Counted from the stretch's first letter, positions 17,260 to 25,955 are shown. The stretch: DNA of 64,000 nt from Hyphomicrobiales bacterium (GCA_900472605.1 UCJD01000008.1:16529-80528), one strand, 5' to 3'. Numbers and translations are program-made. The notes: a model not told the origin generated them from the sequence alone.

Positions 17260-17598
17260 TCAATCGCCAGCGCCGGGCTTTTCGGAGAAGTATTTGTCGA
17301 ACTTTCCGGTCTCGCCGTCCACTTCCTTGGCGCCATCCATCGCGTCTTTCTTGACGGTGATGTTGGGCCAGATGCTGGCGAACTCGGCATTGATCTTCAG
17401 CCACTTGTCGAGGCCCGGCTCCGTATCGGGCTTGATCGCCTCGGCGGGACATTCCGGCTCGCAAACGCCGCAATCGATGCATTCGTCGGGATTGATGGCG
17501 AGGAAATTCTCACCTTCGTAGAAGCAGTCGACGGGGCATACTTCAACGCAGTCGGTGTATTTGCACTTGATGCAGTTGTCGGTCACGACATAGGTCAT
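17260..17598 (-). CDS. fdxA: Seven-iron ferredoxin FdxA
   Basis: 112 residues from the ATG at 17598 ([17 protein letters not shown]), with GGAG seven bases upstream. The Cys pattern C-x2-C-x4-C-x3-C-P near residues 9-20 and C-x2-C-x2-C-x3-C-P near 40-49 is that of [3Fe-4S][4Fe-4S] bacterial ferredoxins. Length and C-terminal extension (to about 112) match FdxA of rhizobia and Caulobacter. It is a cytoplasmic electron carrier. It lies on the same strand as the S4-protein gene, with a 195-bp gap. Confidence 0.93.
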   Translation of the reverse strand: MTYVVTDNCIKCKYTDCVEVCPVDCFYEGENFLAINPDECIDCGVCEPECPAEAIKPDTEPGLDKWLKINAEFASIWPNITVKKDAMDGAKEVDGETGKFDKYFSEKPGAGD

Positions 17599-17793
17599 GA
17601 AGAACTCCAGGATTTTCACGCAGACGGGGCCGGGCAACCTGGAACGTCGCGCCTTTCCCCTGGCCGGAGACAGGACATGACCGGTCTTGGGAACCCTCAC
17701 GCCATCCGGCAAGTTGCTTGTGAAGTATCGGCTTTATCGTCCGATTTCAAGAATAAAGAAATCGCCAATGCGTGCGGTCCGGAGACGGATTTT

Positions 17794-18198
17794 CTAATCC
17801 TCGTCCGACATCAGCCGATCGATTGCGCGGCGCTCTTTTTTGGTCGGCCGGCCGCTGCCGACGTCGCGGGTCGCCTGCTCGTAGGGCGTCAGCTTCTTCT
17901 TGTCCTCGGCCGTCGGCGAGACGTCGTCGTAAAGAAGCCTGGCTTCCTCGAAAGGGCCGCGTCTTGCGCCGCCTGACTTGACGACCAGCACGAGATCGCG
18001 ACGGTCGAGCGATAGCTCGACCTTGTCTCCTGGCTTGACCTGATGGCTGGGCTGGTTGACGCGCTCGCCGTTGATGCGGACATGGCCAGACTGGATCTGG
18101 GCCTGCGCCAGCGAGCGCGACTTGATCATGCGCGTGAAGAACAGCCATTTGTCGATGCGCTGGCGCGAACCGCTTTGTGGCTGTGTCTCCGCGCTCAT
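17794..18198 (-). CDS. S4-domain RNA-binding protein (Hsp15/HslR-like)
   Basis: 134 residues. The S4 domain spans about residues 14-60 (QRIDKWLFFTRMIKSRSLAQ, then GHVRINGERVNQPSHQVKPGD), followed by a basic tail (KKLTPYEQ, RPTKKERRAIDR). Hsp15 (HslR) binds free 50S subunits that carry a stalled nascent chain; this protein has the same domain order and size. Its start is three bases after the helicase stop codon, so the two are co-transcribed, pairing an RNA helicase with a ribosome-binding protein. Confidence 0.88.
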   Translation of the reverse strand: MSAETQPQSGSRQRIDKWLFFTRMIKSRSLAQAQIQSGHVRINGERVNQPSHQVKPGDKVELSLDRRDLVLVVKSGGARRGPFEEARLLYDDVSPTAEDKKKLTPYEQATRDVGSGRPTKKERRAIDRLMSDED

Positions 18199-18201
18199 GG
18201 T

Positions 18202-21200
18202 TTACTTCTTCATCTGCTCCTTCAAGGCGGCGAGCTTGGCGAAGGGCGAATCCGGATCGATCGGCTTCTCCTTGCGTGGCGGCTTTGCCTCGAAGCGCAG
18301 CGGCTGGGCGCCGCCACGGTTGTTATTGTTATTGTTATCGCGACCCTTGCGATCGCCACCGCGGTCGTTGCGGTCACCGCGCTGGTCGCCCCGGCCCTGG
18401 TGCGGCTTGCCGCCGTCCTTGCCGCGGTTCTGGCGGTTGCCGTCGCGGTTCTCGCCTTCGCCGCCCTGGCGACGATTGCCCTGGCCGCGATCCTGGCGTT
18501 CGCCGCGCTCGCCCTGTCCCTGACGCTCGCCTTGGCGTTCGCCGCCACGGCGCTCACCATGGCCGCGTGCCTGGCGCTGGTTGTTGTCGGTGCGGCCGGC
18601 AAGGCGCCAGAGCAGAACCGGCTTCGGTTCTTCGGCTTCGGCTGCAGGCGTTTCCGCTGCGGGCGCCGCCTCGGCAGAGGCTTCCGTTGTGGTCGCTTCA
18701 GCGGCTGGTGCTTCTTCAGCGTTAGGTGCTTCCGCAGCCGGCGTTTCAGCCGCAGTCTCCTCGGAAGAGGCGCTGTCGGCGTCGTCGTGCTCAGCCGTTT
18801 CAGCGCCGGCGTCAGCGGTCGCTTCCGTCGTTGCCGCGGCAGGGGTTGCGGCGGCGTCCTGCGCTGCCAGATAGGTCGCGGCTTCTTCCGCCTTTACGGC
18901 GTCGGCGCGGTAGCCGAGACCCTTCAGGATCTCTTCCATGTCTTCGAGCGTGGCGCCGAGGATAGAGAGCATCGCCGTGGTCGTGGTGAAGCGGCGGCCG
19001 TCATAGGCACCCTCCGGACGGTTCGGCTGACCCGGCTTCCACTGCAGCAGCGGGCGGATGATGTCGGCCAGACGCTCGAGGATATCGACGCGCACCGCGC
19101 GCTTGCCGAGAAAACGGAAGCCCGCGAGTTTGTAGAAATTGCGCTCATAGGCCGGATCGGTGACGACCGAGGTACGGCCGGCGGCGAGAACGGGAATGAG
19201 GTCGCCGTAGCCCGGCTTGTCGAGACCGTCGTTTTTCAGTGCCCAGAGCAGCGTGATGAGCTCGGCCGGAGCCGGCTTCAGGAGCGCGGGCACGAAGATG
19301 TGGTAGGCGCCGAAGCGAACGCCGTAGCGACGCATCGAAGCACGGGCGTCCTGATCCAGCGACTTGACCTCTTCGGTCACGTCGCGACGGAAGAGCACGC
19401 CGAGATTTTCCACCAGCTGGAACGCGAGACCCTTGGCGAGACCCTGCAGGTCTTCGGCGCGCGACAGATCGTCGAGCGGCTTCAGTACCGTCGAGATGTG
19501 GTGGTTGACGAAGCGCTCCAAGCGAGCGGCGACGTGGTCGCGCGCATTGCCGGTCAGCTGCTCGTCGGCAAGCAGGATCAGGCGCGGACGCATGATGTGC
19601 TCGGTTCCCGCCAGGCGTGCCACCGGATCGCCGAGCCAACGGATCGAGCCGTCGGAGCCGATCGCCAGATCGCCGTTGCCGGACGCGTGGATACGCGCCG
19701 CACGGGCTTCGAATTCCAAAGCAAGCGCCTTTTGCGAAGCAGTCTGGACCGCCTTCGCGTCCGGACCATCCGCTCCCGATACAGGCGTGAACCGGAAACC
19801 GGATAACTGCCCCACATGATGTCCTTCAACGAAGACATCGCCATTTACACTGATTTCAGCTTCCAGCATCGCATTCTCTCTCAGGCGCTTCATGAGCACA
19901 GATGTCCTGCGATCAACAAAGCGTTTCGTCAACCTTTCATGTAACGCATCGGACAATCGATCTTCGATTTCCCGCGTCTTTTCCTGCCAGTGTGTCGGAT
20001 CGGCAAGCCAGCTTGGCCGATTCGATACATAGGTCCACGTCCTTATCTGCGCGATTCGCGCCGAAAGCGTGTCAATTTCGCCATCTGTTCGATCCGCGCG
20101 ATGAACTTGCTCGGCAAGGAAATTCTCATTCACCGTGCCATAGCGCACGAGATCGGAAAAGAGGGTGGCGATCAGATCGGCATGCTGGGCAGGCGCAATA
20201 CGCCGATAATCCGGCAGCGCGCATGCCTCCCACAGCTTTTCGACCCTTGCAGGCGTATCGGCCAAATCGCGAATCTCGGGATAGCGCGACAGCTGCTCGA
20301 GCGCCTGCTGGTCCACCGCCGGCAGCGCGCGTGTCAGGCCAGCAACGCGTGGGCCGGTTTCAAGGCTGGCGCGCAGCGTCTGGATCGACTTGAAGTCGAG
20401 GTCCGTGGTGCGCCACTGCAGCACCTTGACGTTGTCGAAGTGATGACCCTCGATGCGGCCGACCAGCTCCTCGTCGAACGGGTCGACATGGCCCGTCACA
20501 CCAAAGGTTCCGTCGCGCAGATGGCGGCCGGCGCGGCCGGCGATCTGCGCGAGTTCGGCGGGGTTGAGGTTGCGGAACTGATAGCCGTCGAACTTGCGAT
20601 CCTGGGCGAAGGCGACATGGTCGACATCGAGATTGAGCCCCATGCCGATCGCGTCCGTCGCCACCAGATATTCGACGTCGCCGGCCTGGTAGAGCGCCAC
20701 CTGGGCATTGCGGGTGCGCGGGCTGAGCGCGCCGAGAACGACGGCCGCGCCGCCGCGCTGGCGGCGGATCAACTCGGCGATCGCATAGACCTCGTCGGCC
20801 GAAAAGGCGACGATGGCGGAGCGTTGCGGCAGGCGGGTGATCTTCTTCTGGCCGGCGTAGAGCAGGTGCGATAGGCGTGGGCGCTCGACGACGGTGATGC
20901 CGGGAAGCAGATGCTGGAGGATCGGCCGCATGGTGCCGGCGCCGAGCAGCAGTGTCTCGTCGCGGCCGCGCAGATGCAGGATACGGTCGGTGAAAATGTG
21001 TCCGCGCTCGAGATCGCCGGCTAGCTGCACTTCGTCGATAGCGACGAAGGCGGCCTTGGTCTCGCGCGGCATGGCTTCGACGGTGCAGACCGAGTAGCGC
21101 GCGTTCGGCGGCGAGATTTTCTCCTCGCCGGTCACCAGGGCTACGTTGTGGACACCGACCTTTTCGCAGACACGCGTATAGACCTCGCGCGCGAGCAGGC

Positions 21201-21318
21201 GCAGCGGCAGGCCGATGATGCCGGTGCCGTGGGCGACCATCCGCTCGATGGCATAATGGGTCTTGCCTGTATTGGTTGGACCGAGCACCGCGGTCACGCC
21301 GCGTCCGCTCAGTATCAT
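18202..21318 (-). CDS. SUV3-like DExH RNA helicase with long disordered C-terminus
   Basis: 1038 residues from the ATG at 21318. Helicase core at about 1-330: motif I GPTNTGKTHYAI, motif II DEVQ, motif VI QIAGRAGR, as in mitochondrial SUV3. A large all-helical middle region follows (about 330-820). The last 200 residues are low complexity: an Ala/Glu/Pro/Thr-rich acidic stretch, then a Gly/Arg/Gln/Asn-rich tract with RGG-like motifs and six consecutive Asn from an AAC/AAT repeat, ending in KEKPIDPDSPFAKLAALKEQ. The tail resembles RNA-binding tails of degradosome helicases. The start is uncertain; no strong ribosome site is visible, and the frame stays open to 21432 from a TTG. First gene of an operon with the S4 protein. 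Confidence 0.88.
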   Translation of the reverse strand: MILSGRGVTAVLGPTNTGKTHYAIERMVAHGTGIIGLPLRLLAREVYTRVCEKVGVHNVALVTGEEKISPPNARYSVCTVEAMPRETKAAFVAIDEVQLAGDLERGHIFTDRILHLRGRDETLLLGAGTMRPILQHLLPGITVVERPRLSHLLYAGQKKITRLPQRSAIVAFSADEVYAIAELIRRQRGGAAVVLGALSPRTRNAQVALYQAGDVEYLVATDAIGMGLNLDVDHVAFAQDRKFDGYQFRNLNPAELAQIAGRAGRHLRDGTFGVTGHVDPFDEELVGRIEGHHFDNVKVLQWRTTDLDFKSIQTLRASLETGPRVAGLTRALPAVDQQALEQLSRYPEIRDLADTPARVEKLWEACALPDYRRIAPAQHADLIATLFSDLVRYGTVNENFLAEQVHRADRTDGEIDTLSARIAQIRTWTYVSNRPSWLADPTHWQEKTREIEDRLSDALHERLTKRFVDRRTSVLMKRLRENAMLEAEISVNGDVFVEGHHVGQLSGFRFTPVSGADGPDAKAVQTASQKALALEFEARAARIHASGNGDLAIGSDGSIRWLGDPVARLAGTEHIMRPRLILLADEQLTGNARDHVAARLERFVNHHISTVLKPLDDLSRAEDLQGLAKGLAFQLVENLGVLFRRDVTEEVKSLDQDARASMRRYGVRFGAYHIFVPALLKPAPAELITLLWALKNDGLDKPGYGDLIPVLAAGRTSVVTDPAYERNFYKLAGFRFLGKRAVRVDILERLADIIRPLLQWKPGQPNRPEGAYDGRRFTTTTAMLSILGATLEDMEEILKGLGYRADAVKAEEAATYLAAQDAAATPAAATTEATADAGAETAEHDDADSASSEETAAETPAAEAPNAEEAPAAEATTTEASAEAAPAAETPAAEAEEPKPVLLWRLAGRTDNNQRQARGHGERRGGERQGERQGQGERGERQDRGQGNRRQGGEGENRDGNRQNRGKDGGKPHQGRGDQRGDRNDRGGDRKGRDNNNNNNRGGAQPLRFEAKPPRKEKPIDPDSPFAKLAALKEQMKK

Positions 21319-21940
21319 CGGCTGCGATGTCAGTGTCTTTGTCCTGCAGACGGGGCGGGGGAGCCCCGGGGGTAAACCAAGCTCCTGATCCGAAGCAGAC
21401 AAACAAATGGACAGCCGCCGAGGCAAACGCAAGGGCTGATTTCAATTTCACCGGCGGATTTTCGGCCTCGCGAATAGCTTGTGGAATGCTCGCATAACGA
21501 TTCGGAACAGCTGTAGAACGAATCGGAGACGAATCGCTGACTCACGATGATTCAGGGTTTGTTCACGGCTAAGTATTGATTTTGAATCACTTTTTCCCAC
21601 CAGATGCTGAATCGGACGATTCTCGTTTGGCGTGTGCCGGATCTTTTGTTCGGCGCATAGGGACGAGTGCTTGCCGGCTCCCAGGGGCGATTTCTCTTCC
21701 GCCCAAAATGTAAAAAATCCGTTTCGAAGCAGGCTTGATCAAATACGGAACAAAAAGCAGACGAATCAGCGACGTTGCTGACTTCCCGGTTTGTTCACGG
21801 CAACCTGTTGTATTTTATGGAAATTTTAACCATAGGCGCAAATGCGCTTTTGGCGCCGCGCCTGCTATGCGTCAGCGCGAGGATGCCAGGTGCCGTCGGC
21901 TTACCTGCTGAAAAATATTGTCCTCTTGGAAAAAATAGAC
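21319..21940. other. Intergenic region with dispersed repeats upstream of the helicase and DUF3309 genes
   Basis: About 620 bp without a supported gene. It holds an inverted repeat CGATTCG (21498-21504) / CGAATCG (21519-21525) around CAGCTG. It also holds two partial copies of one sequence: GACGAATC followed by GGTTTGTTCACGGC at 21528-21569 and again at 21760-21801, with the 14-mer identical. Each copy is preceded by a CGGAACA word. Small frames here have no ribosome sites or recognisable products. Confidence 0.55.
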
Positions 21941-21965
21941 GGAACCAAAAGCCGGCTTACGTGTT
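21941..21965 (+). promoter_or_regulatory. EcfG-like promoter upstream of the DUF3309 gene
   Basis: GGAAC (21941-21945), 18 nt, then TT (21964-21965), which corresponds to GGAAC-N16-TGTT; consensus is GGAAC-N16-CGTT. The predicted start lies about 34 nt before the DUF3309 ATG, a sensible leader length. Confidence 0.6.
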
Positions 21966-22006
21966 TCTGGCTCATTCAAACTCGAAATGCGCTGAGGTCA
22001 CGGGAT

Positions 22007-22162
22007 ATGCTTGGAACAATACTACTCATTATCCTTATTCTGCTTTTGCTCGGAGCCCTACCGAATTGGGGTTATAGTCGCAGCTGGGGCTATGGACCTT
22101 CCGGTGGTTTGGGGCTAGTTCTCGTCATTATTATCATTCTTGTACTCATGGGCCGTATCTAA
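22007..22162 (+). CDS. DUF3309 small membrane protein
   Basis: 51 residues: MLGTILLIILILLLLGALP, then WGYSRSWGYGPSGGLG, then a second hydrophobic helix ending LVLMGRI. This two-helix hairpin with a Trp/Tyr/Gly-rich loop is the DUF3309 family, common in proteobacteria and often induced by stress. The function is unknown. GAGG lies nine bases before the ATG at 22007. A larger frame continues upstream, but only this part is conserved in form. 27 bp upstream of the glycine-zipper lipoprotein gene and likely co-transcribed with it. Confidence 0.85.
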   Translation: MLGTILLIILILLLLGALPNWGYSRSWGYGPSGGLGLVLVIIIILVLMGRI

Positions 22163-22189
22163 GCGCCCGAAAAACCTGGGAGAAATGTC

Positions 22190-22450
22190 ATGATGAAGAA
22201 GATTGTACTCATCGGTGCTCTGGTTGGCGCGCTGGCATCCTGCACGGCCACGGAACAGGGCACGGCGATCGGCGCCGGCACCGGCGCTGTGATCGGCGGC
22301 GCGGTCAGCCACAGCTGGGGTGGTGCGGCCGTTGGCGCCGTTGCCGGTGGTCTCGCAGGCGCGCTCATCGGCCAGTCGGTAGAACGCCGTGGCTACTGCG
22401 TCTACCGCGACCGCTATGGCCGCCGCTACGAAGCCCGTTGCCCGCGCTAA
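22190..22450 (+). CDS. Glycine-zipper lipoprotein
   Basis: 86 residues. The signal peptide ends in the lipobox LASC with Cys at about residue 18, so an outer-membrane or periplasmic lipoprotein is expected. The mature part carries glycine-zipper repeats (GTAIGAGTGAVIGGAV, then GGAAVGAVAGGLAGALIG) and a C-terminal Y-R-D-R-Y-G-R-R-Y segment, as in 17-kDa surface-antigen/YMGG-like proteins. GGGAG lies before the ATG pair at 22190. Co-transcription with DUF3309 and the EcfG-like promoter suggest an envelope stress role. Confidence 0.85.
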   Translation: MMKKIVLIGALVGALASCTATEQGTAIGAGTGAVIGGAVSHSWGGAAVGAVAGGLAGALIGQSVERRGYCVYRDRYGRRYEARCPR

Positions 22451-22485
22451 TGGCTTTGGCCTGAGCAATCAGGTTTACGGATAAG

Positions 22486-22515
22486 AAAAGGCGTCGGTTT
22501 CCCGGCGCCTTTTTT
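22486..22515 (+). terminator. Terminator after the glycine-zipper gene
   Basis: Stem GGCGTCGG (22490-22497) / CCGGCGCC (22502-22509) with one T-G pair and a 4-nt loop, preceded by AAAA and followed by TTTTTT. Confidence 0.9.
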
Positions 22516-22549
22516 GTTGCGGCTACGAAGCTTCCGTCGGTGCCGTCAC

Positions 22550-22753
22550 TTATATCGTCCCAGTCGTATTCGACGTCAGGATGGATTGGAGCTCTGCTTC
22601 GTGCTTTTCGATCCGCATGAAGAGCATGTCAAACCGAGCTGCTTCGTCGGAACCTTCGTCGGGTTCGTCTTCGAAGTATGGCCGGATTTCAGACAGCGCT
22701 GCCCTGTATTCCTCTTCGCTCCGAAAGGGTAGGGAAGGATTCAAATCGAACAT
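22550..22753 (-). CDS. Small acidic protein resembling the N-terminal segment of HigA-type antitoxins
   Basis: 67 residues, preceded by an excellent AAGGAG. The segment R-S-E-E-E-Y-R-A-A-L-S-E-I-R-P-Y-F-E-D-E-P, then G-S-D-E-A-A-R-F-D-M-L, then I-E-K-H-E matches the N-terminal non-DNA-binding part that precedes the Xre domain in one class of HigA antitoxins. Here the frame stops without any helix-turn-helix, and I see none nearby. It could be a shortened antitoxin remnant, a free-standing regulator that pairs with a distant partner, or an unrelated small protein of like composition. Confidence 0.6.
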   Translation of the reverse strand: MFDLNPSLPFRSEEEYRAALSEIRPYFEDEPDEGSDEAARFDMLFMRIEKHEAELQSILTSNTTGTI

Positions 22754-22806
22754 TTTGATCTCCTTTCGTCCGTGCCGACAGCCTACACATCTCGACGCTT
22801 AACGCC

Positions 22807-22841
22807 AAAGAAAAAGGCCGCATCGCGCGGGCGATGCGGCC
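22807..22841 (-). terminator. Terminator of efp
   Basis: A perfect 11-bp stem (22816-22826 with 22831-22841) and a GCGG loop; on the minus strand it is followed by TTTTTCTTT. It begins 26 bp after the efp stop codon. Confidence 0.92.
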
Positions 22842-22866
22842 TTTGAAGCGGTTGATCGGCGCCGGA

Positions 22867-23436
22867 TCAGTTCTTGGCGCGCTCGACGTAGGAGTTGTCT
22901 TCGGTCGCAATGACGACGCGGGTGCCGGCGTCGATGTGCGGCGGAACCGAGGTGCGGACGCCGTTGGAAAGCATAGCCGGCTTGTAAGAGGACGATGCCG
23001 TCTGGCCCTTGACGACCGGCTCGGTCTCGGTGATCTCGAGCGTCACGTGGCGCGGCAGCTGCAGGGCAAGCGCAACACCTTCGTGCATGGACAGGATGCA
23101 GACCATGCCTTCCTGCAGGTAGGCCTTCTGGTCGCCCATGGTTTCAACGTCGACGACGACCTGATCGTAGCTTTCCGGGTTCATGAAGTGGAAGCCTTCG
23201 CCGTCCTCGTAGAGGAACTGGTGGTTGACGTCTTCCACGAAGGCGCGCTCGACCTGCTCGGTCGTGCGCCAGCGCTCGGAGACCTTCACGCCGTCGACGA
23301 TGCGGCGCATGTCGACCTGGGTGACCGGCGTGCCCTTGCCCGGGTGGAAGTTGTTGGCCGTCAGAACGACGTAGAGCTTGCCGTCCACATCGAGAACGTT
23401 GCCCTTGCGGACGGAAGAGGCGATGACCTTGACCAT
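22867..23436 (-). CDS. efp: Translation elongation factor P
   Basis: 189 residues from the ATG at 23436. EF-P enters the ribosomal E site and rescues ribosomes stalled at polyproline. Domain I has the tip loop HPGKGTP with Lys34, the residue that receives beta-lysine in EpmA/EpmB organisms; the two OB domains follow (about 65-189). The modifying enzymes epmA and epmB lie immediately next to it on the other strand, which supports modification at Lys34. No epmC-like hydroxylase is seen in the window. The 150-bp divergent spacer separates it from epmA. Confidence 0.96.
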   Translation of the reverse strand: MVKVIASSVRKGNVLDVDGKLYVVLTANNFHPGKGTPVTQVDMRRIVDGVKVSERWRTTEQVERAFVEDVNHQFLYEDGEGFHFMNPESYDQVVVDVETMGDQKAYLQEGMVCILSMHEGVALALQLPRHVTLEITETEPVVKGQTASSSYKPAMLSNGVRTSVPPHIDAGTRVVIATEDNSYVERAKN

Positions 23437-23586
23437 AAGAGTTCCTTGTAACTCGGCTTTTGGCGTCGTAGAGGACTGTCGAAATGGCCCTGGAGACGCA
23501 ATCAGGTGTTCTTGGGGGCGCAACTAACCTAAAATCCGGCAAATAGCCAGCCCTTGCGTTGGGTGATCCGATCAGGACAGCATTCG

Positions 23587-24651
23587 ATGAAACCCTCTAT
23601 CGCCAAAGCGTCCCCCTGGTGGACGCCCAGTGTGCATGCCGACCGCCGGCCGTTCCTGATCGGACGCAACCGGATTCAGGCTGCTTTGCGCGGCTACTTC
23701 GCGCGCGAGGACTTCATCGAGGTGGATACGGCGACGCTGCAGGTGTCGCCGGGAAACGAGGCGCATCTGCATGCCTTCGCCACCGAGGCGCTGACCACGG
23801 ATGGGCAGGCCGCACCGTTTTATCTGCACACCTCTCCAGAGTTCGCCTGCAAGAAGCTGCTTGCCGCCGGTGAAGAGCGTATCGCCTGTTTCGCGCACGT
23901 CTATCGCAACCGCGAGCGCGGGCCGCTGCACCATCCCGAGTTCACCATGCTCGAATGGTATCGCACCGGTGAGCGCTATGAGAGCCTGATGATGGACTGC
24001 GTGCGCATTGTCGCGCTGGCGGCCGAGACGATGCAGACGACAATGCTCAGCTTTCGCGAGACGGCCTGCGATCCGTTCGCAGGGCCGGAGCGCCTCAGCG
24101 TCGCCGAGGCGTTTCGCCGTCATGCAGATATCGATCTTCTGGCCTCCGTCGGCGCCGATGGCGCGACCGACCGCGAACATTTGGCTACCGAAATGAGGCG
24201 CAACGGCATGCGCGTTGCCAAGGACGACCAGTGGGCCGATCTCTTCAGCCGCGTGCTGGTGGAGAAGGTCGAGCCGCATCTTGGCATGGGGCGGGTGACG
24301 ATCCTCGATGAGTATCCGGTCTGCGAAGCAGCACTCGCGCGGCCGTCGGCTGCCGACCCCCGGGTGGCCGAGCGCTTCGAGGTCTATGCCTGCGGCGTCG
24401 AGCTGGCGAACGGTTTCGGCGAGCTTACCGATCCCATAGAGCAGCGCCGCCGCTTCGAGATCGAGATGGCGGAGAAAAAGCGGATCTATGGCGAGACCTA
24501 TCCGATCGACGACGATCTGCTCGACGCGTTGGCGATCATGCCCGATGCCAGCGGCATCGCGCTCGGCTTCGACCGGCTGGTGATGCTGGCGACCGGCGCG
24601 CGGCGGATCGATCAGGTGCTGTGGGCGCCGGTGGCGGAGTATGGGCAGTGA
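23587..24651 (+). CDS. epmA: EF-P beta-lysine ligase EpmA
   Basis: 354 residues from the ATG at 23587 (MKPSIAKASPWWTP). It is a class II lysyl-tRNA-synthetase homologue without the anticodon-binding domain. Motif 2 is seen as YRNRERGPLHHPEFTMLEWYR-like sequence near residue 108, and motif 3 as GIALGFDRLVML near 330. It attaches (R)-beta-lysine to Lys34 of EF-P using ATP. AGGA lies about ten bases upstream. It overlaps epmB by four bases (GTGA), so the two are translationally coupled. Confidence 0.95.
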   Translation: MKPSIAKASPWWTPSVHADRRPFLIGRNRIQAALRGYFAREDFIEVDTATLQVSPGNEAHLHAFATEALTTDGQAAPFYLHTSPEFACKKLLAAGEERIACFAHVYRNRERGPLHHPEFTMLEWYRTGERYESLMMDCVRIVALAAETMQTTMLSFRETACDPFAGPERLSVAEAFRRHADIDLLASVGADGATDREHLATEMRRNGMRVAKDDQWADLFSRVLVEKVEPHLGMGRVTILDEYPVCEAALARPSAADPRVAERFEVYACGVELANGFGELTDPIEQRRRFEIEMAEKKRIYGETYPIDDDLLDALAIMPDASGIALGFDRLVMLATGARRIDQVLWAPVAEYGQ

Positions 24652-25697
24652 CGATCAACCGGCCGATCAAGACGGTGGACGAGCTCGCCAATGCCGGGCT
24701 CATCGCCGACCGCGAGGCGCTGGACGAGGTCGCAGCGCGCTATGCGATCGCGGTGACGCCGGAGATCGCGCGGCTGATCGACCCTAACGATCCCGAAGAT
24801 CCGATCGCGCGCCAGTTCGTGCCTGATGCCGCCGAGCTCATGATGACGGCGGAGGAGCGCGCCGATCCGATCGGCGATCACGCGCATAGCCCGGTCGAGG
24901 GCATCGTTCACCGCTATCCCGATCGCGTGCTTCTGAAGGCGGTGCATGTCTGTCCCGTTTACTGCCGCTTCTGTTTCCGCCGCGAGATGGTAGGACCGCA
25001 GGGGCTGGGCACGCTCGATCCCGCCGCGATGACGGCTGCTTTCGATTATATCCGGGGCCATGACGCGATCTGGGAGGTCATTCTCACCGGCGGAGATCCG
25101 CTCGTGCTGTCGCCGCGCCGGCTGCGGGATATCCTCGAACAGCTCAAGGATATCGATCACGTCAAGATCGTCCGCTTTCACAGCCGCGTGCCCGTCGTCG
25201 ATCCTTCTCGGATCGATGCCGCGCTGATCGAGGCGCTGAGGGCGAGCGGCAAGACCACCTATGTCGCGCTGCATGCCAACCATCCGCGCGAACTCACGGC
25301 CGAGGCGCGCGCCGCCTGCGCCCGGCTCATCGATGCGGGCATCGTCATGGTCAGCCAGTCGGTGCTGCTCAAGGGCGTCAACGACGATCCGGATGTTCTG
25401 GCGGAGCTGATGAAGGCCTTCGTCGAGACGCGGGTGAAACCCTATTATCTGCATCATCCCGATCTAGCGCCGGGCACCAGCCATTTCCGGCTCTCGGTGG
25501 AAGAAGGCCAGGCGATCGTCGCATCGCTCCGTGGGCGCATCTCTGGATTGTGCCAGCCGACCTATATTCTGGATATTCCCGGAGGATACGGCAAAGCCGA
25601 TATCGGCCAGAACACGATCCGCAGAAACGCGGAAGGTTGCTATTCGGTTTCCGACTACAACGGACAAGAGCATATCTACCCGCCGCGCGGCAGTTAA
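24648..25697 (+). CDS. epmB: EF-P lysine 2,3-aminomutase EpmB (radical SAM)
   Basis: 349 residues from GTG at 24648, in the GTGA overlap with the epmA stop; GGAG lies nine bases upstream. The radical-SAM cluster motif is CPVYCRFC near residue 103, followed by LTGGDPLVLS. It lacks the C-terminal extension of clostridial lysine 2,3-aminomutases, as EpmB does. It converts (S)-alpha-lysine to (R)-beta-lysine for EpmA. The protein needs iron-sulfur cluster, SAM and PLP; the Lys that binds PLP is probably in the C-terminal part (GKADIGQN region). Confidence 0.94.
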   Translation: MTINRPIKTVDELANAGLIADREALDEVAARYAIAVTPEIARLIDPNDPEDPIARQFVPDAAELMMTAEERADPIGDHAHSPVEGIVHRYPDRVLLKAVHVCPVYCRFCFRREMVGPQGLGTLDPAAMTAAFDYIRGHDAIWEVILTGGDPLVLSPRRLRDILEQLKDIDHVKIVRFHSRVPVVDPSRIDAALIEALRASGKTTYVALHANHPRELTAEARAACARLIDAGIVMVSQSVLLKGVNDDPDVLAELMKAFVETRVKPYYLHHPDLAPGTSHFRLSVEEGQAIVASLRGRISGLCQPTYILDIPGGYGKADIGQNTIRRNAEGCYSVSDYNGQEHIYPPRGS

Positions 25698-25955
25698 CTG
25701 TTCCGTTCTTCGTTTCATTTCAGCACTTGCGGTCGTTCGTGCCGAGACCAAGCGTTGTTTAAGCTTTTCCCGCAAAGCAATGATCCGATTTGCTTTATCT
25801 CTACTCGGTAGCGGAAGACGCTAAATTCTTAGCTTTTCATCGGGGCCAGATTTAACCACATGCCTTAGCGGAATATTGGGTTTTCCTCCTTAAAAGCACC
25901 TCCATGACAGGGCGATGAGCGCCCGCTCTGGTTATGACAGCTTGGAGATGTGAGG
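25698..25955. other. Spacer upstream of the carrier-protein operon
   Basis: 258 bp, noticeably AT-richer than the flanking genes; it should contain the promoter of the carrier-protein operon. A short inverted repeat GGGCG (25910-25914) / CGCCC (25920-25924) sits 31 bp before the start codon. I see no convincing -35/-10 pair or known operator. Confidence 0.45.

Noticed and set aside
18043..19806. 587-codon plus-strand frame antisense to the helicase tail
   Set aside because: Arises from the low-complexity Ala/Glu/Arg region; the Leu/Ala-rich translation looks membrane-like only by composition.
21503..21545. EcfG promoter at the first GGAAC word upstream of the DUF3309 gene
   Set aside because: No CGTT or TT pair at 16-19 nt; only the 21941 site has acceptable spacing.
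22550..22753. Complete HigBA toxin-antitoxin pair
   Set aside because: No HigB-like frame on either side and no helix-turn-helix in the small protein.
25848..25872. CtrA box upstream of the carrier-protein operon
   Set aside because: TTAA is followed by CTTAG at the wrong spacing; not TTAA-N7-TTAA.
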